64,000 nt of DNA from Phytophthora sp. 'mugwort' (taxonomy: Eukaryota; Oomycota; Peronosporomycetes; Peronosporales; Peronosporaceae), in contig JAUCEF010000002.1 in assembly GCA_033558025.1 (NCBI GenBank), forward strand, positions 558,001 through 622,000, read 5' to 3'. A program made the translations under genes and the position numbers. The notes beneath the pieces are model-generated. The model had not been told where the DNA came from. It searched no databases and saw only the letters and a list, made by a program, of their open reading frames with translations. Positions 12,201 through 22,159 of the stretch are shown here, piece after piece (within the stretch, counting starts at the first letter, position 1; each line of letters begins with the position of its first letter).

Positions 12201-12438
12201 AGAGATGATCTTCCTCAAATCCTCATCCATAAGTTAGGCTTTGCAACGACGCAAGCGAACATTATCCATGAGGACAACCAGAGCTGCATCAAAATCTGCT
12301 ACAACCCTCAATTCATGGCGGTCTAAGCACATCGATGTTCGATTTCGTTTTGTGCAAATGAAGGTAGAGCGACATGAGTTCATCGTCGACTACTGCAATA
12401 CCAAAGAAATGGTGGCCGATATCTTTATAAAGCGCTAG
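9240..12438 (+). pseudogene. Copia Pol relic: protease, integrase, reverse transcriptase, RNase H
   Basis: Order of domains is protease, integrase, RT, RNase H. The protease active site reads DYGCT where DSG is expected (9290-9310), so the key serine/threonine is lost. The integrase zinc region HKRLGHPN...CTAC is at 9682-9830, and the integrase C-terminal part (VFGCSAYVH) at 10345-10600. RT pieces include VDVK-type IDVKTAFINGFLEEDIYM (11250-11310) and the catalytic YADDLLII near 11510. RNase H starts AYSDSDYANCPDTRHSIGG near 12040. It ends at 12438 after the VADIFIKR motif that normally closes Copia Pol. Stops occur at about 9940, 10290, 11390, 11570, 11950 and elsewhere. Confidence 0.85.
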
Positions 12439-12764
12439 ACAAACATCAATTTAGAACACAAAGGACCAACCTCAGGATGAAACCCCATGATGTTTGAAGT
12501 GGCCATTCCGTATAGTGTACGAGTATAACACTAATGCATGAAGCATGCCTACCCAAATGCGTTCTTTTATTTTTCCCAGTGGGTTTATAGTTTGTTCGCA
12601 GAAAAGGTAATTTCCTCATTGAAGTTTCTCTGATCTAGTGTAGTACCGAATTATACAGGCATATGAGTACTTGTATTTAACCCCATGCACAACGACAAGT
12701 ATTTGCTAGAAGAATTTATTATCGATAAGGCAAACCCGCTGCAATCCCTACCGACTCCTATTAT

Positions 12765-14335
12765 CTACTTTTGGAAACCGACAAATGGACGAAAAAAATG
12801 CCACGAAGTTAATCCAGTCCGCTGCCTGTGGAAGCATGAATTCATCTTGGTCGAACACGAGACGCTTACCTCCTCGGGTTCAAGGAGGTAAGCGCTTCGT
12901 GCTATGAGCACGATGGCATGACCGACGAACTGGTGATTGTAGACTGCACAGAGGTACAACCCGTCGAAAAGTGAGACTTCATCAATCACACGCGAACCGC
13001 GTCGACCAGTGATAGCGATAGCGAAGTTGCGGTTGACGAGAAGGTTGAACATGAAGTCACGACGTGCATCCCGGAGCCGACGAAGGAACACCGAGAACAC
13101 CTTCCATGACGTGCATTGACTTAAATCCAATTTGTGGTTCAGCAACTCGTCAGCACAAAATCATTAATGTCTTGGGTCACGATGTCAGGACGGCCGGCGA
13201 GCACCGCGATCAACTTGAACGCGTTGAATAAGCACGTGCCTTGGATATCAGCAGTAATTGTAGGTTTCCCAAATTCATCATTTTTGCAAAACTCGTCAAA
13301 GTTTGCCACCAATGAACTCTTCCAACGACCCACACATTGCATCTCCTCCTTGAAGTGATCTTTCCTGAGAGCTATCTTTGGCTCCCATATACGCTGATAG
13401 TAGCGCCTAGACCCAAGCCAGCGAACGAGCCATAACACAAGGTACTTAAACCCGAGTGGGCGGGTACGCCTGTCAATTATGCGCGCGACCAGCCACTTCT
13501 GCGTAGTGGTTGCGTAAGACCGGCTGACTGTTACTCACCGTGGCCCATAGTACTTCCGGTAAATACGTAAAAAGAGGTTGTGCGCCTGGCTGGTGCCATA
13601 AGTTGCCTGGTCGGTGCCACTAACTGCGTGACTTGTGCCAGTTGCAGCTTGGTTGGTGCCACTAGTCTGTTCGGTGACTGTAGAAGGCTGGTCGGTAACA
13701 CTGGCGTCTGGTCGGTGGCATTAGGTGGCTGATCGGTGACACTAGGTGTCTGGTCGGTCACTGTAGGAGTCTGGTCGGTGACAGGAATCTGTTTGGTCGG
13801 TGCTGCCTGGCCGCGCACGCGGCGTGCTTGCTCCGGCCCGCGCCACAGTTGACGCAACTGTACCTCACCATCACGCGGCACATCACGGGTGGCCACCTTC
13901 GCCGCAGCACAAGACGCTCTCGCAACGCTGACTGCGCCAGTGAGAGCGCCATCGACAACCCTGTTTCTCTTAGCACCTGCAGCTTTCTTAGTCCCGGCCC
14001 CCGCGGCCTTCTTCGCCCCGGTCCCCGCGACCTGCACCTGCACTGCTGCCATACTCGTGTCCATAGCTGGCGTGGCCTTTACGGCCTTCTCGACTGTACG
14101 GGCGGCGGTGGCGCGCTTTCTCGCTCTTATCTTCGATGCCTTGGTGGTCTTGGAGGGCTTCCTTTTCTCTACGAGATGGCCTGCCGTCGCACCCGAGTCT
14201 CTCGCCACTCCTGTGAGCCAAATTCGAGCCATCGGCGTTCGCTGTCGTCTACTTCCACCAGCAGCGGAGCTGTGCGGCAAATGTTAAGATCGGCACCAGC
14301 GATTCCTAGGCAGAAATTGCAACACTGAGGGGTCG
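12765..14335 (-). pseudogene. Antisense gene relic inside the Copia element: chromodomain plus OTU-like cysteine protease
   Basis: Read right to left. A Lys/Ala-rich stretch (14280-13980) is followed by a cysteine motif in another frame (CVNCGAGRSKHAAC), then a repeat-rich Thr/Pro segment to 13539. A plausible 40-base intron (GTGAGT at 13538 to CAG at 13499) leads to a chromodomain-like stretch (YLVLWLVRWLG...WEPKIAL, 13450-13370). Next comes GTCLFNAF (about 13230), resembling the catalytic cysteine block of OTU-type proteases, and after a frameshift near 13140 the possible catalytic histidine in FVGHAIVL (about 12910). The pairing suggests a transposon-type or captured host gene. Frameshifts show decay. 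The OTU label is inferred from motif spacing; the chromodomain is more secure. Confidence 0.5.
13595..13800 (-). repeat. Degenerate tandem repeat, about 30-base unit
   Basis: On the plus strand the core CTGGTCGGTGACACTAGG and variants recur about every 30 bases. On the minus strand this encodes a roughly ten-residue unit (VTDQTPTVTD, PPNATDQTP and similar) inside the antisense relic. Confidence 0.75.
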
Positions 14336-14410
14336 CTTCGCAATAATCAAGACACCTCTAATACGTAATAAGGAGACATCTGTAAGAAGTATGCAAAGAT
14401 GCAGGGAGGC

Positions 14411-14668
14411 TGTTACGGTACTCTTTTTTCATACTTGGCACTCTGTGCCATCATGATGCTTGAGATGGTGAATACGTCTCTAATTTGTTAATATTGTAGT
14501 CTACTATAGTTATAGTGGACACCATAGACTAGCTGTAGCTACCTCTGGGCCAGTCGTCCCAGCAGGGCAGCTTCCTAATGCGCTAGCCTCTAAATCTAAC
14601 TCACTTCGTCTTTCGACACCTTCTGAACAAGCTTCTTCGTCCCTACTTTTCCTACGTAGGCCGCCATA
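14411..14668 (+). repeat. 3' long terminal repeat of the Copia element
   Basis: 258 bases, the partner of 7659-7902. Preceded by a purine-rich tract (14394-14410, ending GCAGGGAGGC) and followed by AAGGT, the right target-site duplication. The extra bases near its 5' end (TACTCTTTTTTCATA) are missing from the left copy. Confidence 0.88.
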
Positions 14669-14673
14669 AAGGT

Positions 14674-15108
14674 GACGGAGTAACCCGGGGCAGTTGTACT
14701 GCCAAGAGTTGCTGGCTTGCGTAATTAACATCAGTATACATTTCCTCGTAGCCAAAAGCAATTTTATTGTATACATTGCCTCGTCAATTTTATTGTGTTT
14801 TAAACATCCAATACCGATTTTGGAAGGCGCCAAAAAAGGTCATATCTGTACCAGTTATTCGGAAAACGCGCATGACTGTTCAATGAATCATTTATCATGA
14901 ATAGTCTAGGTCATGAATAGTCATAGGAAATACACAGTATTATAAAAATACATATATTTCCCTCCATGAAGTCCCACTTTGCATCGGAAACTGATGCTCT
15001 AGGTGTCAGTGCCAAATATGCACTGTCTTCAGCTCACGTGAGCCTCGACACCGCTCATTTCTCCTTTGGATTAAGCTCGCACACGTTCAAGCCAGCAAGT
15101 TCATCAAG
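14674..15108. other. Intergenic gap after the Copia element
   Basis: AT-rich host sequence with no supported gene up to the initiator before hydrolase copy 3. Confidence 0.5.
15055..15066 (+). promoter_or_regulatory. Initiator-like element before hydrolase copy 3
   Basis: TCATTTCTCCTT, 43-54 bases before the ATG at 15109, followed by a pyrimidine-rich flank. Close to the oomycete Inr consensus YCAYTYYNWTYW with one mismatch. Confidence 0.5.
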
Positions 15109-16074
15109 ATGGACCTCTCTCGTCTGGAGCAGCACATGACGTCCAAGTATGCGGCCCGTCGAGTCTACACCCCAGAGACAGTGCAGAAGATAAAGGTGGC
15201 CACCGGGATTACCATGGGGTACCTCATCCAAGAGGTGGGCGACGGCAGCTCCGAAGACGAGACCAGGTTGGTGCTAATCATGGGTTACAGCTATCGGAAG
15301 GAAGAGTGGGCGCCGCTAGTCGATGGCCTGCTTACCCAATGGGCGCAAAAGAACCCTGACAAGGCGCTCAAGGTCCTGACGCTGGACAACCGCGGTGTGG
15401 GTGACACGGACGCTCCGTGGGGTAAATACTCGACGTCAGGCATGGCTCACGACACTCTAGCACTGCTGGACGTCATTGGCTGGAAGACCGCTCATATCGC
15501 GGGAGTTAGTATGGGTGGCATGATTTCTCAAGAGATTACGCTGGCTGCTCCCGAGCGAGTGGAGTCCCTGTCGTTGGTGGTGACGAGTCCGGGATCATTC
15601 ACGCCAGATGTTTCTGCATATCCTGCTATCCTCACCACGATGGTTTCCTCGAACCCGGATAAAGTTACGAACGCTATCTTGTCATTCCTGTACCCGGAGT
15701 CGTTCCTGGCTAGCAAAAACGGAGGCAATGGCACTATGCGCGATATCTTTTACAGATACCACAAGGGGGTGGCCGCTACGCTGGGAGCTCCTTCTTCCTC
15801 TGGTGCTCTGGGTCAGACGGCAGCTCTGCTACTTCACAGCGTCTCGGACATGAAATTGCACAGGATCCGCGACCACGACTTTCCGATCCTTATCATCGGA
15901 GCAAAGCAGGATCAGTGCATCAATGTCTCGCACGCTCTTCACTTCGAAAAGACACTTGCAAGCGACCACACCAAGTTTGTGCTGTATGAGGATGCAGGAC
16001 ACGGGTGCTTTTTACAGCACATTGACGAGATTGCTGGCAATCTCATCGAAGTTGTACAGACACGCACCAGCTAG
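15109..16074 (+). CDS. Alpha/beta-hydrolase, family copy 3 (intronless)
   Basis: A single open frame of 321 residues. The elbow GVSMGG carries catalytic Ser134, with Asp268 (AKQDQC) and His298 (AGHG) as the likely triad partners. TLDNRGVGDTDAPW is the family loop. The intron found at the serine codon in three relatives is absent here; the sequence passes straight through AGT. This copy is the most divergent: the first strands lack the N-terminal block seen in the others, and the Asp strand ends QDQCIN rather than DILIP. The ATG follows an initiator-like element at a normal distance. No signal peptide. Substrate unknown; probably a soluble esterase-type enzyme. Confidence 0.9.
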   Translation: MDLSRLEQHMTSKYAARRVYTPETVQKIKVATGITMGYLIQEVGDGSSEDETRLVLIMGYSYRKEEWAPLVDGLLTQWAQKNPDKALKVLTLDNRGVGDTDAPWGKYSTSGMAHDTLALLDVIGWKTAHIAGVSMGGMISQEITLAAPERVESLSLVVTSPGSFTPDVSAYPAILTTMVSSNPDKVTNAILSFLYPESFLASKNGGNGTMRDIFYRYHKGVAATLGAPSSSGALGQTAALLLHSVSDMKLHRIRDHDFPILIIGAKQDQCINVSHALHFEKTLASDHTKFVLYEDAGHGCFLQHIDEIAGNLIEVVQTRTS

Positions 16075-16364
16075 CTAACTGGACATGCTGGTGGGTCTTG
16101 CTTTATGTTGAATGGGGTTCGATTTGATCATGATTGCTATATGTATACTACGTAGTAGCAAACTGCAGGAGTTTATCGTCCACTCCTGTGAAATATACAT
16201 TACTATACATACTGAATCAGGACTCTTGATACCGGTAGCTATACATGGCAGTACTAGAAAATGATTTTATTTTGTCCAATGAACACGTGCGCTTTCCGTT
16301 GACGAAACACATTGAAGCTTACAGGATCCAGTGAAGGTCGCATTCGAGGACCATCGCCGCAGCA

Positions 16365-17604
16365 ATGGATCCGTCGGTGTGGGAGAAATGGCCGCACGGC
16401 TTCGTGGAGACGCGCGAGGGCATCCGTCTGCACTATGTGGACGTGGGTCCTCGGGACGCCCTCCCTGTCGTTATGGTGCACGGGTGGCCCGATCTCTGGT
16501 TCGGCTGGCGAGTACGTTCTTGCCCGTTGTTGAACTGTCGTAAATAATGGTAACTAATGCATTGTCATTGGCACAGCACCAAATCCAGGCGCTCAGCTCC
16601 ACGTATCGGCTCATTGTGCCGGGTAAATAGCTCTCGCGACAATATTAATGCATTAACTATAGGATACTCGCTAACTGTTGCTTTAGATGTCCGTGGATTC
16701 GGACAGAGTTCGACTCCAGCAAGCGTCGAGTCTTACGGGGCCAAGAACATCGCCAACGACCTCGTGGCATTGCTGGGTGAGTCGCAGCTTCACCACATGA
16801 CGGGGAGCTCTTGGGCTCTGATATGTCACAAATGGGTCTGCTTGTTATTGATTCCAGTGTGTTGCTGTTGCTGCAGACGAGCTGAAGATTGCCAAGGCGG
16901 TTTTCTGCGGCCATGATTGGGGCGGGCGGCATGTGTGGCGGATGTGTCTGTACCATCCTGAGCGAGTCATTGCTGTCTGTGGTGTCTGCACGCCATACGA
17001 CCCGCCGAGGAAGACCTACCTACCACTGGAAGTAGTGGTGGACAAGGTGCCGCAGTTCAAGTACCAGCAGTTCCTGGCCAACACCGAGGTGTCGGGGAAA
17101 GTGTTGGACGCTTCACCACGTCGGCTGCTGACAGCAATGTTCCGGAAACCGTCAGAAATGGGGCCTCGGGCGAATGGGATGTCGTTACGGAAGATGCTGA
17201 TGGCCGTCGACTCGGACATGGACCACCCAGTATTCACTCAGCGCTCGACGTTGCTATCCAAAGCTGAGCTGGACTATTACGTCGAGCAGTACTCCCATAC
17301 CAAGTTCACGAGCGCGTGTCAAACCTACGCGACGGGCAAAATCGACTTTGAGAACGAGCTGGGGCTGCCACGAGTGATCAAGCATCCGGCACTGTTTATT
17401 GGTGCCGCCAAGGATGCCGTGCTTAAACCCGAAATGGCGAGAGGCATGTTTAAGGTTGTGCCAAGCTTGGAGATGAAGGTTATCGAAGACGCGGGCCATT
17501 GGGTGCTTTGGGAACAGAAGGAAGAGGTGAACGCGATTTTGTCGGAATGGCTGGCTAAGATTGCCGCTAGTGTAGGCGGTAGCAATCTTAGCGCGAAGCT
17601 CTAA
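16365..17604 (+). CDS. Epoxide-hydrolase-like alpha/beta-hydrolase (four exons)
   Basis: Exons 16365-16511, 16577-16622, 16687-16776 and 16877-17604 give 336 residues; the introns are 65, 64 and 100 bases. HGWP at 39-42 is the oxyanion-hole motif of epoxide hydrolases. DVRGFGQSS follows, then GHDWGG with Asp108 in the nucleophile position, so this is the Asp-nucleophile group (soluble epoxide hydrolase or haloalkane dehalogenase type) rather than a serine esterase. The C-terminal AGHW supplies the catalytic histidine and KDAVLKP a likely acid loop. It would open epoxides by water addition, perhaps in detoxification or lipid metabolism; substrate not known. It is flanked by a broken duplicate directly downstream. 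Confidence 0.88.
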
Positions 17605-17942
17605 GACCCGTGCATCTTCCCCAGTGTTTAGACAAGCTAAAAGAACTGGTCAATCGATTGCAATTCTTGTCGCGAGTGCCTTAGTCCGTCAGCGAATCAT
17701 CCAGCCGTGAGAAGATCATGGCTTAGATCATCGGGCTGCATGGATTCTTCCCTCTAGCCTAATGACTTGATGTGAATAATAGTCTGCTCTGCTGGCTTGC
17801 CTACTGTATCCAACATGTCGACGATCACAACCTCAAGAGTCTTTCAGGTGCGCGCCATCCAAATTAATCGATCAGCCTGCTACACTGAGCTCAGTTGGCG
17901 CTTCTCCAAGGTCACAGCAAGTCAAGATGGCCTCGCAAGTAC
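17605..17942. other. Gap between the epoxide-hydrolase gene and its broken duplicate
   Basis: 338 bases with no gene seen; it presumably holds the 3' end of the intact gene and the old promoter of the duplicate. Confidence 0.5.
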
Positions 17943-19030
17943 ATGGACGCATCAGTGTGGAAGCAGTGGCCGCACAGTTTCGTGACGACGCCTGAGGGTG
18001 TTAAGATTCATTATGTGGATGTTGGTCCGAAAGATCCTCTTCCGGTCGCTGCACGAATGGCCTGATCTCTGGTTCGGATGGCGGGTAAGTGTACATATTG
18101 TGTACATTTCTTGTGCAGTACCAAATCCAAGCGCTCAAGCCGAAGTACCGCCTGATCGTGCCGGATGTCCGTGGCATCGGCCAGAGCTCGACGTCACAGG
18201 AGCTTGAGGCGTACGGCACCAAGAACATCACGAACGACCTCGTTGCATTGCTTGGTACATTATCACTATAACAGTGTTTGGTATGACACCCCCCCCCCCT
18301 ATTGCATATGTCAAAAATGTTTTGCTTATCATAGACGCGCTCAAGATCGAGAAGGCCGTGTTTATCGGCCATGACTGGGGTCTCTGAGTACTTGGCGGAG
18401 GTATCTTTACCATCCGGAGCGAGTTCTCGCTGTGTGTGGCGTGTGTACGCCGTTCATGTCGCCGCGGAAGCAATATATGTCGCTGGAGGACTTGTGGCAG
18501 TTATGCGCCCCAGTTTAAGTACCAATTGTTCTTAGCGGACGCTAAAACTCCGGGTAGGTGCTAGACACGTCGCCGCGTCGCCTGGCGACTGCCATTTTTC
18601 GCCACAAGACGGAGCACGGCCCGAAGGAGAAGGCACTACCACTGCACGAGTTCCTCAAGGCCATCAGCACGGAACTGGACCACGTGATTATTAGAGAGCG
18701 CTCGGAAATGCTATCGGAGGACGAGCTGCGGTACTATGTCGACCAGTACACGCAGAGCAAGTCCACGAGCTCCAACTGGGTGTACGCGACCAAGAAGATC
18801 GACTTTGAGACGGAGAAGGACCTCCCGGGCACGATCGAGCACCCTGCGCTGTTCATCGGTGCCGTAGACGACCCGGTGCTCAAGCCGGAGATGGCCAAGG
18901 ACATGCCGAAGGTGATCCCGAATCTCCAAATGGAGCTGGTCGAGGACGCTGGACATTGGGTACTGTCGAACAGCCTGAAGCTGTCAATGCCATTTTATCC
19001 GAGTGGCTGGCAAAGGTTACCAGCCCGTAG
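17943..19030 (+). pseudogene. Broken epoxide-hydrolase-like duplicate
   Basis: Follows the gene at 16365 from its first residues (MDASVWKQWPHSFV) to its last (stop at 19028-19030). Damage seen against the neighbour: about 5 bases lost just before the HGWP block near 18050, a break after GHDWG with a stop near 18385, a disrupted stretch around 18500-18560, and 1 base lost after GHWVL near 18965. The second intron of the neighbour is missing with exact exon joining (CCGGATGTCCGT), while the first and third introns remain as GTAAGT...GTGCAG and GTACAT...CATAG. The open stretch 18558-18964 is well conserved, so inactivation looks recent. Sequencing error could explain one shift but not all. Confidence 0.85.
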
Positions 19031-19308
19031 GAAGAAAAAAAGTCAAGTGAACGCCGTAGACTGCACCAACATAGATGAAATTTACGAAACCTGTGAACTC
19101 TCCTCGACTGAGTTCCTTGTATTGCCACTACCAGTATGTTTACAACTGCACCGCACAATATACCGGTGGCGTGGAGCAATGCGCATCACGATGTTCACAT
19201 TTTATCTAGTGCTGCACCACACGCCGAGCACACTGCTCAAGGTCAAGTTCATTCGCGATTCTTCCGTCTACCGAGCAATTCTACGCAAGGAAATGGAACG
19301 CTCAAGTT

Positions 19309-19404
19309 AATGTCACTGGTATCCACTGTAGCTGTGAAGATTCTTCACAGCTACAGTGGATACCAGTGAAATTCTTCACAGCTACAGTGGATACCAGTGA
19401 CATT
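19309..19404. repeat. Fold-back: perfect inverted repeat with an extra internal copy
   Basis: The unit AATGTCACTGGTATCCACTG and onward (about 34 bases, 19309-19342) is found reversed and complemented at 19371-19404, and a shorter reversed copy sits between at 19343-19370. The RNA or single strand could form a long hairpin. It lies at the junction between the broken epoxide hydrolase and a hydrolase relic. Confidence 0.9.
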
Positions 19405-19426
19405 GAAGAAGCGACACCACGTACCC

Positions 19427-19560
19427 AAGCACGAAGTTTTATTCCGTGAAAGTCAAGCTCAAGTCTTCTCTCTCCACGCGTATCACCGTCGAGTATGCAA
19501 CTTACGACAAGATAGACGATGTACCAGAGAAGCGGAAAATAAAAAGCACAAGTGCGTTGA
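19427..19560 (+). pseudogene. Alpha/beta-hydrolase relic, N-terminal fragment
   Basis: About 40 codons read like residues 30-70 of the hydrolase family, with LKSSLSTRITVEYA matching LKASLSTGITIEYA of the copy at 25315. The match starts and ends abruptly; nothing of the elbow or the C-terminal half follows. A remnant of a sixth family member. Confidence 0.75.
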
Positions 19561-20137
19561 GGAATTTACCATTTGGAACTCGGTGCCCACAAACGGAAAT
19601 ATGCGAAGCAAAATATCTGAAAATATATTGGTGTAACTAGCTAGGAACTATTGCAATAGATTTGAACCAATGTATTATTAGAGGGTTATAATGGCTGTGT
19701 AACGGTTATCTTTGCGTTGTCTCTCTATTGTGCTTCGCCACCGGCGCCTGCTCGAAGAATCGCGTCTGTATACGGCCCTCCTGTATGTACTTTCGTTGTG
19801 TCCGCGACTCGCGTGGAGGGGAAAGGATATTCATCGCACTGACAACAAGAAAATCGGAAGCGGGCGTCGTTGATGGATGCAAGTCGTTCGTCTGTAATTC
19901 AGTTCCCAAGGATTACCAGCACCTGGCTGGTCCTGCCGTGGAAACGTAGCCTCGCACGCTCTTTGACGTAAAATTCCGGATCTCGAACATGACTTCGTCC
20001 ATTGTCTTTTCGCCAAGGTTGCCGATTATTGGATTGTAACCTATTACACGTCAACACGGAGAATAGATAATGGAGCCGAGCCCGACAAATAGATTATGAT
20101 GCAATCTTAATATATTAAAAGAATATCTCCTTACCGA
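19561..20137. other. Gap without a recognised gene
   Basis: Short frames only (for example 19728-19949), none with a known motif. Confidence 0.45.
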
Positions 20138-20490
20138 TTACTCAGCCCTCTCAATACTGCGAGCTCCGCAAACTGACGAACATCTCCAGCGTGTACGGCT
20201 GGAAGGCAAGGCGCTGAAGCTCGAACGTGGTTCGAGGGACTCTGAAAACAATCGCTTGATTACATTCGACGTCGGTGGGACGAGCGCCAGCCACTCGTTC
20301 TTCGGCTGTCGTTCCTCTAGACGGGGGCGATTCGGCAATCGCTCCAAGAACGGAGAGTTCTCTTCGCTCTTTTTGCTCTTCACCTCCTCGTCCTGACCAT
20401 CTGTGGCTGGGGCCGCAACGAAGCGCCCAAGAGCAGCCTTCTCCACGCGGGCAAGACGCTTGACTTGGCCTTTGACCAGTCAAGTCCAAC
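20138..20490 (-). pseudogene. hAT transposase C-terminal (dimerisation) relic
   Basis: On the minus strand NEWLALVPPTSNVIKRLFSE in one frame and PYTLEMFVSLRSSQY in the next resemble the C-terminal dimerisation domain of hAT transposases, where an LxxxPPTSNxxERxFS block precedes a conserved Leu-rich helix. A frameshift near 20240 separates them. The rest of a hAT transposase lies on the plus strand at 22160-23245. Confidence 0.65.
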
Positions 20491-22159
20491 CCGCCTAGAA
20501 GTCGGGGCTATGAGCAATTTAAGCACTAGGAGCTGCATACAAAACGCACACACAAACATTTCAATGTTATATAGGCTACATGCAACACAGGTGAGACTTG
20601 CGCTTACCTAGATAGCTAAAGTGGGTGCAATGCGACCGAGGAACCATAATCGGATGTCGAGCAGGGTGACGTGGAGACTTGAAGAGCTTTGAACGCAGGC
20701 TCGACGTCCTCAGCTCTACAAGCGGCCCTCGAAGCCGTCGCGTCGATACCGCCGACGGGAACAGCTCGAAGTAGCAATTGAGCATGGCCAAAGTGAAGCC
20801 CTAGCGCGGGTCCGCTTGGTCTTATGTATCCACATAAAATCATATAATAAAGTTAGGGCACCGATAAGTCACAAGGGTGACGAGGAGGTGGTTCGCTATC
20901 TTCAAGTATTGTGATTTCTACTCAAAAATTCCATGCGTTCATCGAATCAATCACGCAGCAAATCGCGCAAGTATGTTCACTATGACACACCGTTAAGTAC
21001 GATAAATTCATAGCGAGCACATCGGCCAGGCACCATCAAAGGACTGAGAGATTGTATTGTGGCGATTCGTCAATTTTGGCAAATACAGGCGTGGCGTGTT
21101 AGCGGACCCGGGCCCGTTCTGCAACGAGGTGGTATCGGTGTTGCGCTTGCTTTCCGATAAGTATGTGATCAACATTTTCCGTAGTTGGCGATTGATCCCA
21201 AAGACGGTAAAAAGATATGCCGTGGTATTGCCGTCGGTACCATAGTGATACGAGGACGCAGGCACATGACACGATCGAAGGGATCGAGGGCAAGCCAGCT
21301 GGCGTGGATGGAAGCTCCAGATAACGCGATTGCACAGAATACCGCGGCGGCACCGGGGTTGGAGATCATCTTTAGTTCTTTCCGTGCAACGATTCTGACG
21401 TCACAATCCACAGCAATTGGCAGTGCGCAACTGAGCGCTCTTGCAGCAACCATCATGAATCAGGGCACAGGTAGCTATCAGCTTAATAGGTACGTGTTAA
21501 CTGACGCCGCTGTTGTCGAATCCGCTACACCACCCTTAAGAAATACTGCCGCGAGCAGGTTTTGGCCAGTTTTGCTTACAATACAATCATTGCAAACATT
21601 GTTAGTCCAAACGACAATTTCAAATTGGCCCTCTATGCGATAATTGCATTGATGGACGCTAGCGGACGGGATCACAGCTCGCTTGGGAGGCGCGGCCACT
21701 CTTCAGTAACCGCTACAATGAGGAGCGGACCGGATTGTTAACCGCAGTTGCAAATTGGTGGTGGTAGAGCAGTGGGCGTGGTTCGACACGCTCAAGAACG
21801 CGCCCACGGCGCTCACAGCACTCACGACGTCTGCTCATTCCAATTTAGCAAGCACCAATAGACTTTCTACCGAGCCGCACCATCTACCAACCCTGGCTCC
21901 AGCCGGGCGGATCAAGGCTATCGCCACTGCACCTGCCTTGAGTTCCTGCTGGTACACCTTATTTTGAAAGGTCTATAAGCAGGAACACAAGGCAGGCTAC
22001 GCCAACCTGCTCCAGTATCTGGCAAGTAGACAAGAGCGACACGTTGAACAGTTGGTCCAACTGGATCGTCATGAAGGCGCTAGCTACTTATTAATTATGT
22101 GACAACCCCCACACGCGTGCATGCACTAGGTTCCCGCGGATATCGCGAAGATCCACCTA
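20491..22159. other. Unassigned region, probably old transposon sequence
   Basis: The longest frame, 21185-21643 plus, has no motif I know. Position between two hAT relics suggests transposon-derived sequence, but nothing in it proves this. Confidence 0.35.

Larger units (their letters stand above)
7659..14668 (+). mobile_element. Ty1/Copia LTR retrotransposon, decayed, with a 2-kb antisense cargo
   Basis: Two similar terminal repeats (7659-7902 and 14411-14668) begin TGTTACGG and end GCCGCCATA or a near variant. The five bases before the left repeat (7654-7658) and after the right repeat (14669-14673) are both AAGGT, a 5-bp target-site duplication typical of LTR elements. A tRNA primer site follows the left LTR and a purine-rich stretch (14394-14410) precedes the right one. 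Gag, protease, integrase, reverse transcriptase and RNase H relics lie in that order up to 12438, which is Copia order. From 12439 to the purine tract the element carries about 2 kb not needed for transposition, including an opposite-strand gene relic. Many stops and frameshifts make it non-autonomous. Confidence 0.9.
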
